64,000 nucleotides of DNA. Origin: CAYSYM01 sp964435115 (GTDB lineage: Bacteria; Chloroflexota; UBA6077; CF-72). The stretch lies in the NCBI GenBank assembly GCA_964435115.1, contig CAYSYM010000010.1, forward strand, positions 20,939-84,938. The letters run 5' to 3'. How positions within the stretch are numbered: position 1 is the stretch's first letter; each line of letters opens with the position of its first letter. Under the pieces are notes generated by a model. The model was not told the origin of the DNA, ran no database searches, and saw nothing but the letters and a program-made list of their open reading frames with translations. A program made the translations under genes and the position numbers. Of this stretch, positions 8,396 to 15,632 are shown in pieces.

Positions 8396-9571
8396 TCAGT
8401 AGCGGGTCCAGGCGGCCAGGCCACCTTCCGCGGCGAGCCGCTCCGCGGCCGCGGCCGAGACGACTTCCACACGCGCGCCCTGGGCCAGCGCCTGCTGCAC
8501 GGCGTGCTCGCGGAGGTCGGGCACGGGAACCGTGGCCGTCCCGCAGGCGGGACAGCCACGCGGCCCGGCTACCAGGCGTGCGCACGCCGGGCACTCGGCG
8601 CCCGGCTCCTGGAACGAGTCGGCGACGAGCAGCAGGTGCACCCGCCCGGCGGCGAGCGCGTCTAGCGTGCCGGTCACTCCTAGCGCCACGTTCGGCGCGT
8701 CCCGCGCCTCCAGCAGCTCGTCGACCATCCCCACCTCGGCCGAGCGCTCCAACGCCTCAGCCGCCCGCTGCGCCGCCGCGGCCACGTCGGCGTCGGAGGC
8801 GAACATCTCCAGCCGCAGCGTGCCAGCGAACCGGGCGCGCAGCGGGCGCGGCAGGCGCTCGCGCAAGAGCTGCACGGCCTCGGCAGGGCCGGCGATCAGC
8901 AGGCGGTCGAACGGGTGTGTGCGCAGCGCCCGCAGGAGGACCCGCACCGTTCGCTTCGCGTGTCTGGCCACGTGCTCCTCGTGGTGGCGGGCGTAGCGTG
9001 TCTGCGAGAGGGCGAACCAGTCGCCGGTTGCCTGCTTGCCAGGCACGTCGTCCTCGAACGCCGCGTGCTCTTCGAGCTGGCCCAGGAAGAGGGTGAAGAG
9101 TCGGGTGCGCTCTTTGTCGAACAGCACCACCCCGATGCGCTCGAACTCGTCCACGGCGTCCTGGAGCGGCTCCACCTCCGGCCGGCCGGCCCACACGACG
9201 TCCTCGGCCGGCGATTTGGGTAGGGGCAGCGTGTAGAAGTAGTCCGGCGCGCCGGAGGCGAACAGTGCCAGGCCCGGGTGCGCCAGGCGGATGTCGCACC
9301 GCAGCGCCTGCTCGGCCTGCGCGACGGCCGCCTCGAAGCGGTCGTGTTCGGCTGGCGGCAGGTTGGCCCGCACCGTCTTGCAGCCGTCACGGAACGCCAG
9401 CAGGTACGCCGCGCCCGCGACGCGGCGGGGCGAAGTGTCCAGGAACGCCGAGAGGACGCGGCCGCCCGGTGGCGCCGTCTCCCGCAGCGCCTGGAGCACC
9501 TCCGGGATCGCATACACGTCGGTCCTGACGCCTGGAAGGGGCTGCCTCACCGCCCGCGTGGGCTCCTGCAC
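8396..9571 (-). CDS. bacterial eRF1-like (baeRF/VLRF1 group) ribosome-associated protein
   Basis: 391 aa. The central domain contains ERIGVVLFDKERTRLFTLF and, after a loop, ALSQTRYARHHEEHVARHAK. The SQ dipeptide stands where eRF1 has GGQ and Vms1-like factors have their catalytic Gln. The C-terminal part has an eRF1 domain-3-like section with a CPAC...CPACG zinc ribbon (residues about 330-350). Such proteins were described by comparative genomics as candidate peptidyl-tRNA release or rescue factors; Rv2629 of Mycobacterium is a relative as far as I recall. The GTG start at 9571 has a weak GAGAGG. Co-transcription with a hibernation factor and a USP supports a role on stalled or resting ribosomes. 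Confidence 0.75.
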   Translation of the reverse strand: MQEPTRAVRQPLPGVRTDVYAIPEVLQALRETAPPGGRVLSAFLDTSPRRVAGAAYLLAFRDGCKTVRANLPPAEHDRFEAAVAQAEQALRCDIRLAHPGLALFASGAPDYFYTLPLPKSPAEDVVWAGRPEVEPLQDAVDEFERIGVVLFDKERTRLFTLFLGQLEEHAAFEDDVPGKQATGDWFALSQTRYARHHEEHVARHAKRTVRVLLRALRTHPFDRLLIAGPAEAVQLLRERLPRPLRARFAGTLRLEMFASDADVAAAAQRAAEALERSAEVGMVDELLEARDAPNVALGVTGTLDALAAGRVHLLLVADSFQEPGAECPACARLVAGPRGCPACGTATVPVPDLREHAVQQALAQGARVEVVSAAAAERLAAEGGLAAWTRY

Positions 9572-9626
9572 GCTCTCGCCTCTCGCTAAGCGTAGCCCTG
9601 CCCCGTTAGAGCGGTCGTTGCCCGGC

Positions 9627-9646
9627 GTAAACGCCGTGTTAACGCG
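9627..9646 (-). promoter_or_regulatory. tandem GCGTTNAC motif, copy A
   Basis: On the minus strand this reads CGCGTTAAC-ACG-GCGTTTAC, two direct GCGTTWAC half-sites one helical turn (11 bp) apart. It lies about 55 nt upstream of the baeRF start and about 135 nt upstream of the divergent zinc-ribbon gene. Copies B and C lie at 12841 and 14807. Confidence 0.45.
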
Positions 9647-9661
9647 CGGCCGGCCGGCGGT

Positions 9662-9684
9662 GTCCCTTCCGCGGGCGGAGGGAC
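9662..9684. repeat. inverted repeat in the baeRF/zinc-ribbon intergenic region
   Basis: GTCCCTTCCGC and GCGGAGGGAC pair with one bulged T around a GG centre. It sits between two divergent genes and next to motif copy A, so it may be an operator; no terminator-like T run follows. Confidence 0.35.
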
Positions 9685-9782
9685 CGGTTTACCCGGGGTT
9701 CGCGCCCCGCAACCTGCTCGGCAACCGTCGAGGCATACGCTGAGGCAGCACCCACCAGCCGCTCCTTCGAGGAGGTGTGCGC

Positions 9783-10049
9783 ATGGCGACCGGCATCGAG
9801 CCGCAGGCCACCTGCCCGACCTGTGGCGCCTCCGAGTGGACCACGGAGCCCGCCACGGACGAGGAGGGCGTCGCGACGGGCGCGTTCGCAGTGGTCTGCG
9901 CGGGCTGCGGCCACGAAGTGGGTGAGTTGCCATCCCAGGAGCCGGCGCCGGAGGCCGAGCCTGAACCCAGTGGCGCCGTCCCACCGCCCGATGAAGAGGG
10001 GCCCGTACCCCTCGGCGGTCGTCGGCGCGGGCACCGCGTCTGGCCGTGA
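9783..10049 (+). CDS. small zinc-ribbon protein
   Basis: 88 aa with a CPTCG...CAGCG pair (residues about 11-46) that forms a zinc ribbon, then an acidic Pro-rich tail ending in a basic RRRG segment. GGAGG lies 8 nt before the ATG at 9783. No enzymatic function can be read. It faces the baeRF operon across a shared control region containing the GCGTTNAC motif, suggesting co-regulation. Length and the clear ribosome-binding site make it a likely real gene. Confidence 0.6.
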   Translation: MATGIEPQATCPTCGASEWTTEPATDEEGVATGAFAVVCAGCGHEVGELPSQEPAPEAEPEPSGAVPPPDEEGPVPLGGRRRGHRVWP

Positions 10050-10071
10050 GAGCCGCCGTGGGAGGTGTGGC

Positions 10072-10383
10072 GTGCCGTACGTGAAGTGGCTCGAAGAGCT
10101 CGGAGGGGCGGACGTGCGGGTCGCGGGCGGGAAAGGAGCCAACCTGGGTGAGATGACGGCCGCCGAGCAGCGGATCGCGCTGGACAGCGCGCGAGCCCAA
10201 CCGAGGGCCGCCCGGCCCGATCAGTGGCTCCGGCCGCCGGCTGGGCAGCCCGAGTCGTTCGAGGGAGTCCAGGACCGCGCGGTCGAGCCTCGTGGCGACG
10301 GGCGCTATCGACCCCCTCCCGATGGTCCGCACGCTCCAACACGTTCGGCCGGTCCCGCGTACGTCCCCGTTCCGCACTGGTAG
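10072..10383 (+). pseudogene. ppsA: 5' remnant of phosphoenolpyruvate synthase
   Basis: A GTG at 10072 with GGGAGG in front starts the typical PEP synthase N-terminus (YVKWLEELGGADVRVAGGKG, then ANLGEM). After about 28 residues the similarity stops abruptly near 10158. The frame then runs through unrelated Arg/Pro-rich text to a stop at 10383. An intact PEP synthase has about 750-900 residues, so this is a 5' stub left by a deletion or rearrangement. The ribosome-binding site is intact, so a short peptide may still be made. Confidence 0.7.
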
Positions 10384-10400
10384 CCTATCGGGAGGCGGGT

Positions 10401-11105
10401 ATGGAATCCGGAAGCCGGCGAGCCACCCCAGAACGCATCGTCCAGGTAGCCGCTCACGGCGTGGCACTTGAGGGAAATCTCGTCGTGCCCACCGGCGCCA
10501 CGGGCGTCGTGCTATTCGCCCACGGCAGCGGCAGCAGCCGCCATAGCCCACGGAACCGCTATGTGGCTCAGGTGCTCAACCAGGGTGGAATGGCCACCCT
10601 CCTGATCGACCTCCTCACCGCCGACGAGGAGGCGATCGACCTGCAGACCGCCCGGCTGCGGTTCGACATCGCCCTGCTCGCGGAGCGGCTGGGCGGCGCG
10701 ACCGACTGGCTCGCCGGGGAGCCGACCACCACGCGCTTGCGGGTGGGCTACTTCGGCGCGAGCACTGGGGCGGCCGCCGCGCTGGTCGCCGCGGCGGCGC
10801 AGCCATGCGCGGTGGCCGCCATCGTCTCGCGGGGCGGGCGGCCCGACCTGGCCGGGGCCGCGCTCGAACGCGTGCAGGCCCCGACGCTCCTCGTCGTCGG
10901 CGGCGAGGACCGGTCGGTGCTTCCCCTCAACCAGGCAGCCTTTGGCACGCTGCGCTGCCAGAAACGGCTCGAGATCGTGCCCGGCGCGACCCACCTCTTC
11001 GAAGAGCCCGGCGCCCTGGAACGCGTGGCTGCCCTGGCGCGTGAGTGGTTCGCCGCCTGGCTCGGGCCGCCCGCGCACGAGCGCACCGCTGGCGACGAGC
11101 GCTGA
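10401..11105 (+). CDS. alpha/beta hydrolase, dienelactone-hydrolase-like
   Basis: 234 aa. An oxyanion-region HG (LFAHGSGSSRHSPRN), nucleophile elbow GASTG (Ser about residue 118), acid in VVGGEDRSV and His in GATHLFEEPG make a complete triad in the right order. Proteins of this type are often found beside, or fused to, a phosphoribosyltransferase, as in the mycobacterial protein Rv0571c; such a gene lies at 13021. Substrate unknown. The ATG at 10401 has GGGAGG upstream. It lies just downstream of the PEP-synthase stub. Confidence 0.85.
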   Translation: MESGSRRATPERIVQVAAHGVALEGNLVVPTGATGVVLFAHGSGSSRHSPRNRYVAQVLNQGGMATLLIDLLTADEEAIDLQTARLRFDIALLAERLGGATDWLAGEPTTTRLRVGYFGASTGAAAALVAAAAQPCAVAAIVSRGGRPDLAGAALERVQAPTLLVVGGEDRSVLPLNQAAFGTLRCQKRLEIVPGATHLFEEPGALERVAALAREWFAAWLGPPAHERTAGDER

Positions 11106-11158
11106 GTGCGTCATTTCGGAAGTTCAGCCACGTCTCGGATGGCCCGGGGCCGGGAGAA

Positions 11159-11184
11159 CCCTCTCCCACCGCGGTGGGAGAGGG
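11159..11184. repeat. perfect 12-bp palindrome with 2-nt centre
   Basis: CCCTCTCCCACC and GGTGGGAGAGGG flank GC. It lies 54 nt after the hydrolase stop codon, so it could act as a terminator stem, though no T run follows. Short CCCTCTCCC palindromes are also a common dispersed repeat type. Confidence 0.5.
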
Positions 11185-11252
11185 GCCCCGCCTTCGTCTC
11201 CCGGGGCACCCAGGAGCCACCTGGCCTACGTTACCGTACTTGCGGAATGGGG

Positions 11253-11344
11253 CGCTACGCGCTTCGCGCTTCCTCGCGAGGGGCCGAAGCACGTGGGCCA
11301 ACGTCCAGCGCGATTTCGCCCAGGTGGGACCCAGGTGCTTCGCC
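11253..11344 (+). repeat. ~90-nt palindromic interspersed repeat, copy 1
   Basis: Structure: an 18-nt head CGCTACGCGCTTCGCGCT, a 17-nt spacer, an arm AGCACGTGGGCC, about 25 nt, then the imperfect complementary arm GGGACCCAGGTGCTTCGCC. The head is identical in copy 2 (21785) and its last 12 nt are shared with copy 3 (36404). No transposase is attached; it resembles REP or MITE elements. Confidence 0.65.
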
Positions 11345-11381
11345 GGGCGTCGTCTCGCCCCCATCGGCGCCCGCCCAGGCG

Positions 11382-11442
11382 GACAGCCCCTTACACGCCC
11401 CCACCCTCGCAGGTAGTCGCCGAGACTACCCTGGGGGCTGTC
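11382..11442. repeat. nested double stem-loop
   Basis: Outer arms GACAGCCCC (11382-11390) and GGGGCTGTC (11434-11442) enclose an inner hairpin GGTAGTC-GCCGA-GACTACC (11412-11430). All pairs are perfect. It could be a structured leader for the DoxX gene, whose start is 134 nt downstream, or part of a repeat. Confidence 0.45.
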
Positions 11443-11575
11443 GCGACGACCTCCGCGCGCGGGTATGGTCGTCTCGGTCCAGGCCAGCAGGAGCGCCGCA
11501 GGCACGAGAGGCGCGCGCCGCGAAGCGACGCCACCCGCGGGCGACCTGGGGCGAGGGGCCGGGAGAGCCAGCTAC

Positions 11576-12205
11576 GTGATCAACGTCGAGGAAGCACCGG
11601 ACGGACGAGCGCGGGTGTTCGTGGAGGATCCCCCCGTCGCTCGCTTCCTGTTCCAGAGCACCGCCGCCAGCGTGCTCTGGCTGGTGGTGCGGCTGTGGGT
11701 AGGGTGGCAGTGGTTTGATGCCGGTGCCCACGCGCTCTCGGACGCGAACGCCGGGGACGCGTCGCGGCGGGCCCTGCTCGACTACTGGGCGGCCACACTC
11801 CGCGTCGCGCCGAGCGACCGGCTCGGCCCGGTCGATGACTGGCTGCGGGGCGTGATGCAGGCCATGCTCAACCTGCGTGTCGAGTCCTGGGTCGCAGGCG
11901 CCATTGCGGCCGGCGAGCTCGCCCTGGGACTCGCGCTGCTCCTTGGCGCGTTCACCGGGATCGTGGCGGCGGCCGGGCTCCTCCTGGAACTCTTCGCCCA
12001 CCTGCTGACCGGCGGCAACAGCACCACTATCGTGACCATCCCGCTGGCCATCCTCCTGATCCTTGGCTGGAAGAACGCGGGGTACCTGGGCTTCGACCGC
12101 TACCTGCTCCGACAGCTTGGCGCTCCGTGGTGGAGCCCCTACGCGCGTGGCGTGCCGCGCGCCGGCCGGCTGCCAGGCTCCTGGAGTCGGCCGCGTGGCA
12201 GGTAG
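11576..12205 (+). CDS. DoxX-family membrane protein
   Basis: 209 aa with four hydrophobic helices. LWLVVRLWVGWQWFDAGAHA is the first, followed by AGELALGLALLLGAFTGIVA and the signature HLLTGGN near the last two helices. DoxX/DoxD proteins are small membrane partners of quinone-linked oxidoreductases; in Mycobacterium a DoxX takes part in a redox complex with SodA. The GTG at 11576 with GGGAGAG upstream gives the usual start. Its 3' end overlaps the convergent flavodoxin gene by 67 bp, so both transcripts are complementary there. Confidence 0.85.
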   Translation: MINVEEAPDGRARVFVEDPPVARFLFQSTAASVLWLVVRLWVGWQWFDAGAHALSDANAGDASRRALLDYWAATLRVAPSDRLGPVDDWLRGVMQAMLNLRVESWVAGAIAAGELALGLALLLGAFTGIVAAAGLLLELFAHLLTGGNSTTIVTIPLAILLILGWKNAGYLGFDRYLLRQLGAPWWSPYARGVPRAGRLPGSWSRPRGR

Positions 12206-12702
12206 GCTGCCAGCACGGCGCTCGCCCAGGCTCGGATCGTGTCCCAGTCGCGGCAGTCACCCTCGCCTCCGCCCCCGAACCGCCGGAAGAGCCAGCGCGC
12301 GAGCCACGACTCCTTCCCCGGGTCTGGCCCGATGCCGAGGAAGAAGGCCTCGTCCACCGGGTGGATCAGCGGCCGCACGGCGTCCAGGTAGGCCAGCCGT
12401 TTCCGACGGCTCCGCTCGTCGCTCCCGGCGTTCATGATGTGGACGCAGAACACCGCTACCGGCAAGCGCCCCAGGGCCTCCTGGCGCCGCTTGACGAATT
12501 CGACTGCCTCCGGTAGCCACTGGTCCCCGTTGACGGCGCTGCCGAGCACGACGGCCGCGTAGCCCTCCGGCCGCGGATCCTCCGTGACGGGCACGACGTC
12601 TACGCCGAAGCCGCGCGTGCGCAGCGTCTCAGCGATGGCAGCCGCCACCTCCGCCGTCGACCCGGTGCGAGTGGCGTAGGCCACCAGGATGCGCTCAGAC
12701 AT
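12139..12702 (-). CDS. flavodoxin-domain protein (HemG/protoporphyrinogen-oxidase-like)
   Basis: 187 aa. The N-terminus ILVAYATRTGSTAEVAAAIA is the FMN phosphate-binding loop, and VVLGSAVNGDQWLPEAVEF matches the second flavin loop of the HemG/flavodoxin_5 group. Single-domain proteins of this kind transfer electrons to or from quinones or act on protoporphyrinogen; the exact substrate cannot be read. It is convergent with, and overlaps, the DoxX gene. The 318 nt upstream contain a GCGTTNAC motif. Confidence 0.8.
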   Translation of the reverse strand: MSERILVAYATRTGSTAEVAAAIAETLRTRGFGVDVVPVTEDPRPEGYAAVVLGSAVNGDQWLPEAVEFVKRRQEALGRLPVAVFCVHIMNAGSDERSRRKRLAYLDAVRPLIHPVDEAFFLGIGPDPGKESWLARWLFRRFGGGGEGDCRDWDTIRAWASAVLAAYLPRGRLQEPGSRPARGTPRA

Positions 12703-13020
12703 ACCCCATTCGCCTGCGTCCTAACCGTGCCCCAGCACGGGTTCCTCAGCACGCGTCGCGGGCAGGGGGTGGCGCCGCGCGTGTGGCGGCTGTCGCCCGC
12801 TCCGGCACCGGCGCCAGCTCGTGCGCAATGCCGGCGGCCCCGCGTTGACGCGGCGTTCACCCCCGGCGACGGGGACGACAACGCGTCCTCCCGATCCTGG
12901 GTGGTGGACGAGCGCCGAGTCGACGCCAGGGCGGCACGCGGGCGCCCCGCCGCAGTATCGTTGTGTTGACCAACCGGTCGCCATACGCCGAGGAGCACCA
13001 CCAGCGAGGAGGGATGGCTC
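12703..13020. other. divergent intergenic control region
   Basis: No gene is supported between the flavodoxin (minus) and phosphoribosyltransferase (plus) starts. It contains motif copy B (12841-12860). The last 15 nt hold the GAGGAGG ribosome-binding site of the phosphoribosyltransferase gene. Nothing else stands out. Confidence 0.55.
12841..12860 (+). promoter_or_regulatory. tandem GCGTTNAC motif, copy B
   Basis: Reads CGCGTTGAC-GCG-GCGTTCAC, the same 20-nt layout as copy A, with half-sites 11 bp apart. It lies 160 nt before the phosphoribosyltransferase start and 140 nt before the divergent flavodoxin start. Confidence 0.45.
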
Positions 13021-13734
13021 ATGGACGCAGAGCCGGTGGTCGTCTTCGACTACCTCCCCCTGTTCCGCGACCGCGTGCAGGCCGGTGAGCTGCTCGCCGA
13101 GCGTCTCGAGGCGTACCGCGGCAGGCAGACCGTCGTCCTCGGCATCCCCCGCGGGGGCGTGCCGGTGGCGGCGGCCGTGGCGCTCCGGCTGGACGCCGAG
13201 CTGGACATCATCGTCGCGCGCAAGCTAGGCGCTCCCCAACAGCCCGAGCTGGCCCTTGGCGCCGTCACCGCCACCGGGGATCGCTACCTCAACCAGCCGA
13301 TCCTCGAGGAGCTGCATGTGCCCGAGGCGTACTTGGAGCGCGTGACCACCGAGCAGGTCGCAGAGGCTCGGCAGCGCGAGGAGCGCTTCCGCGGGACCCG
13401 TCCGCCGAGCCGCATCCAGGGCCGCGTCGCGATCGTGGTGGACGACGGGCTGGCGACAGGCGCGACCATGCGCGCGGCGCTGCGGTCGGCGCGCGGCCAG
13501 CGCCCATCGCGGCTGGTCATGGCGGTCCCCGTCGGCCCCCCCCAGTCGTGCAGCGCGCTGGCCGCCGAAGCCGACGAGGTCGTCTGCCTCTACCAGCCGA
13601 GCCCGTTCTGGGCGGTGGGCCTGCACTACGAGCGCTTCCAGCCGCCCCAGGACGCCGACATCCAGCACCTGCTCGAGGAGGCGCATGCCCGGTACGCCGG
13701 CCAGCCCGCCGCCCCCGATGCAGGGCCAAGCTGA
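13021..13734 (+). CDS. phosphoribosyltransferase (PRTase type I fold)
   Basis: 237 aa. The PRPP loop is VAIVVDDGLATGATMRAA (about residues 138-155), and IPRGGVPVAAAVA is the upstream phosphate-contact region. Homologues are fused to or clustered with dienelactone-hydrolase-like proteins (compare the hydrolase at 10401) and occur in hypoxia/dormancy gene sets. The base substrate is unknown. The ATG at 13021 follows GAGGAGG. The end overlaps the next gene by 50 nt. Confidence 0.9.
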   Translation: MDAEPVVVFDYLPLFRDRVQAGELLAERLEAYRGRQTVVLGIPRGGVPVAAAVALRLDAELDIIVARKLGAPQQPELALGAVTATGDRYLNQPILEELHVPEAYLERVTTEQVAEARQREERFRGTRPPSRIQGRVAIVVDDGLATGATMRAALRSARGQRPSRLVMAVPVGPPQSCSALAAEADEVVCLYQPSPFWAVGLHYERFQPPQDADIQHLLEEAHARYAGQPAAPDAGPS

Positions 13735-14773
13735 CTCCACCGAGCAGGCGCCGAGCCTCACGCTCGCCCTCACCGGCGACGTGATGCTCGGCCGGGGCGT
13801 GAGCGAGACGATCGCGCACCACGGCGTCGCCTACCCCTGGGGGAACGTGCTGCCGCTCCTCCGCCGTGCGGACCTCCGCCTGATCAACCTCGAGTGTGCC
13901 CTCACTGCCGAGACGCGGCGCTGGCAGTACGATCCGCTCAAGCCCTTCTACTTCCGAGCCGAGCCGGCGGCCGTGGACGTGCTGCGGGCCGCCGGGGTGG
14001 ACTTCGCCTGCCTGGCGAACAACCACGCGGCCGACTTCGGCATGGCAGGCCTGCGAGAGACTGTGGACGTGCTGGACCGCGCGGCGATCGCCCACGCCGG
14101 CGCCGGGGCCAACCTGGACGCCGCCTGGGCGCCGGCCCGTCTCGTCGCCGGCGGCTGCCGCGTCGCGGTTGTGGCGTGCGCCGACTACCCGTCTGCCTGG
14201 GCTGCCACCGCCACCAGGCCGGGCATCGCCTTCGTCCAGGTCTCGACGGCGGAGGCCGACTTCGCGCCCGTCGAACGAGCCCTCGCCCGCGCCACGGCAT
14301 GGGCCGACCTGGTGGTCTTCACCATCCATTGGGGCCCCAACATGCGGCTGCGCCCGAGCGACGCGTTCCGCGACTTCGCCCGCCGCGTCGTCGAAGCCGG
14401 CGCCGACCTCTTCTGGGGCCACAGCGCCCACGTGGCCCAGGGCATCGAGCTCAGGCAGGGGCGCCCGGTCATCTACGACAGTGGGGATTTCGTGGACGAC
14501 TACGCGGTCGACCCCGAGCTACGCAACGACCTGTCCGCGCTGTACCTCGTGCGGGCGCGGCCGCACGCCGTCGACCGCGTCGAGCTGGTCCCGATCCGGA
14601 TCCGCCGCTGCCAGGCCAACCTGGCCGAGCCGCCGGACCGTGGGTGGTTCACGCGGCACATGCGGCAGCTCTGCGGTGAGATGGGGACGCGGGTAGCAGT
14701 TGGCCCAGCCGGACTGTCGATCGACGTGGCGGCGGCACGACCCGGCTCCCCCGCCGAGCGCGCCCGGGCCTGA
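13685..14773 (+). CDS. CapA-family metallophosphatase-like protein
   Basis: 362 aa of the CapA/PgsA group. LALTGDVMLGRGV, LRLINLECAL, LANNHAADFG and FWGHSAHVAQGIE are the conserved metal-site blocks, and HWGPNM follows the usual order. CapA proteins take part in poly-gamma-glutamate synthesis or export, but many solitary copies have no proven role; there is no CapB or CapC here. It has no obvious signal peptide. GAGGAGG stands before the ATG at 13685, inside the phosphoribosyltransferase gene, so translation is probably coupled. Rv0574c, in the mycobacterial dormancy set, is a relative. Confidence 0.85.
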   Translation: MPGTPASPPPPMQGQADSTEQAPSLTLALTGDVMLGRGVSETIAHHGVAYPWGNVLPLLRRADLRLINLECALTAETRRWQYDPLKPFYFRAEPAAVDVLRAAGVDFACLANNHAADFGMAGLRETVDVLDRAAIAHAGAGANLDAAWAPARLVAGGCRVAVVACADYPSAWAATATRPGIAFVQVSTAEADFAPVERALARATAWADLVVFTIHWGPNMRLRPSDAFRDFARRVVEAGADLFWGHSAHVAQGIELRQGRPVIYDSGDFVDDYAVDPELRNDLSALYLVRARPHAVDRVELVPIRIRRCQANLAEPPDRGWFTRHMRQLCGEMGTRVAVGPAGLSIDVAAARPGSPAERARA

Positions 14774-14806
14774 GCCCGCCCCCGCCCTCAGCGCTCCGCG
14801 GCGTCC

Positions 14807-14825
14807 CGCGTTACGCGCCGTTTAC
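14807..14825 (+). promoter_or_regulatory. tandem GCGTTNAC motif, copy C (weaker)
   Basis: Reads CGCGTTACGCGCCGTTTAC, with half-sites 10 bp apart instead of 11 and one of them imperfect. It lies between the CapA-like gene and the small gene at 14977. Confidence 0.35.
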
Positions 14826-14976
14826 ATACGGCTACCCGGCGATCCACCTGGGCAGGCTAGCGTCTGAGTGCGGGCGCCGAACCGCGCCTCTGGCGCCACC
14901 TGGTTCAGCGTGAACCGCGGCACGGCAGGCTCCCGCCGGCGACAGAGTAGGCTGAACGTCTCGAAGGAGAGGCTGC

Positions 14977-15204
14977 ATGGCAGCGCCGCCACGGCACAAG
15001 ACCAGGGCTTCGCCCAGATCTCGGGCACGCTACAAGTCGAGAGGTGGGGAGAAGCGCTTCGCCGACAAGACGACCCTGAACGCGCCATCGAGCCCGCCGG
15101 GTGTGCGGCCCGGGCCGCAGGGCGAGCAGGCGGACGAGGATCGGACGGGGCGCTCCATTGGACGCTTCGGCGGAGCGGGCGAGCCGCCGCTTCCCAAGAA
15201 GTAG
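14977..15204 (+). CDS. small basic hypothetical protein
   Basis: 75 aa, rich in Arg, Lys, Pro and Gly, with no cysteine and no membrane segment. The sequence looks disordered (MAAPPRHKTRASPRSRARYK at the start, PPLPKK at the end). AAGGAGAGG lies 6 nt before the ATG, which is the main argument for translation. It ends 28 nt before the first V/A-ATPase gene and may be read with it. The start is faintly like ribosomal protein L32, but the zinc cysteines are absent. Confidence 0.5.
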   Translation: MAAPPRHKTRASPRSRARYKSRGGEKRFADKTTLNAPSSPPGVRPGPQGEQADEDRTGRSIGRFGGAGEPPLPKK

Positions 15205-15232
15205 CTGATGGGTCGGGACGGAGGGCCGGAGG

Positions 15233-15628
15233 ATGGTAGCGCCGACACTCCTGGAGGTGATCGCCGCCAGAGAGCGCGACCTTCGGGCCCGGCTGCTCGC
15301 CGCGCGGGCGCGCGCCGACGCCATCGTCGCCGAGGCGGCTGCCCAGGCGGAGACCCTGCGCCAGCGCGAGGAGGCCGCGGCATCCGAGGAGGCGCGCGCC
15401 TGGCTGGAGGCCGAGCTGGACCGGGCGCGGTGCGAGGCGGAGGCAGCGGTCGCGCAGGCGGCGACTGAGCTCCGCCGCGTCTCGGGCGACCCGGCCGAGC
15501 TGCAGGGCGCCGTCGACCTCGTGGTGGGCGCGGTCCTGCTGGTCCCGCGCGATCCGGGCGCGCCTCCGCCCTGGCGGGGGCCGCGGACGCGGCGTCCGTC
15601 CGACGACGTGGCAGGCGTCGCGGGGTAG
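15233..15628 (+). CDS. V/A-type ATPase peripheral stalk subunit (G/H type)
   Basis: 131 aa. The first 85 residues form an Ala/Glu/Arg-rich coiled coil (ARERDLRARLLAARARADAI and onward), as in the short stalk subunit that pairs with subunit E. The last 40 residues are Pro/Arg-rich and unusual. Position as first gene of the operon, directly before subunit I, is the standard place for this subunit. GGAGG precedes the ATG. Confidence 0.75.
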   Translation: MVAPTLLEVIAARERDLRARLLAARARADAIVAEAAAQAETLRQREEAAASEEARAWLEAELDRARCEAEAAVAQAATELRRVSGDPAELQGAVDLVVGAVLLVPRDPGAPPPWRGPRTRRPSDDVAGVAG

Positions 15629-15632
15629 GTGC

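Larger units (their letters stand above)
11106..11575. other. 470-bp gene-free region rich in inverted repeats
   Basis: No gene is supported. It holds a perfect 12-bp palindromic hairpin (11159-11184), one copy of a ~90-nt interspersed repeat (11253-11344) and a nested double hairpin (11382-11442), all described separately. It separates the hydrolase gene from the DoxX gene. Confidence 0.6.

Noticed and set aside
14977..15204. Ribosomal protein L32
   Set aside because: The first residues are weakly similar, but the four zinc cysteines and the later L32 text are absent.
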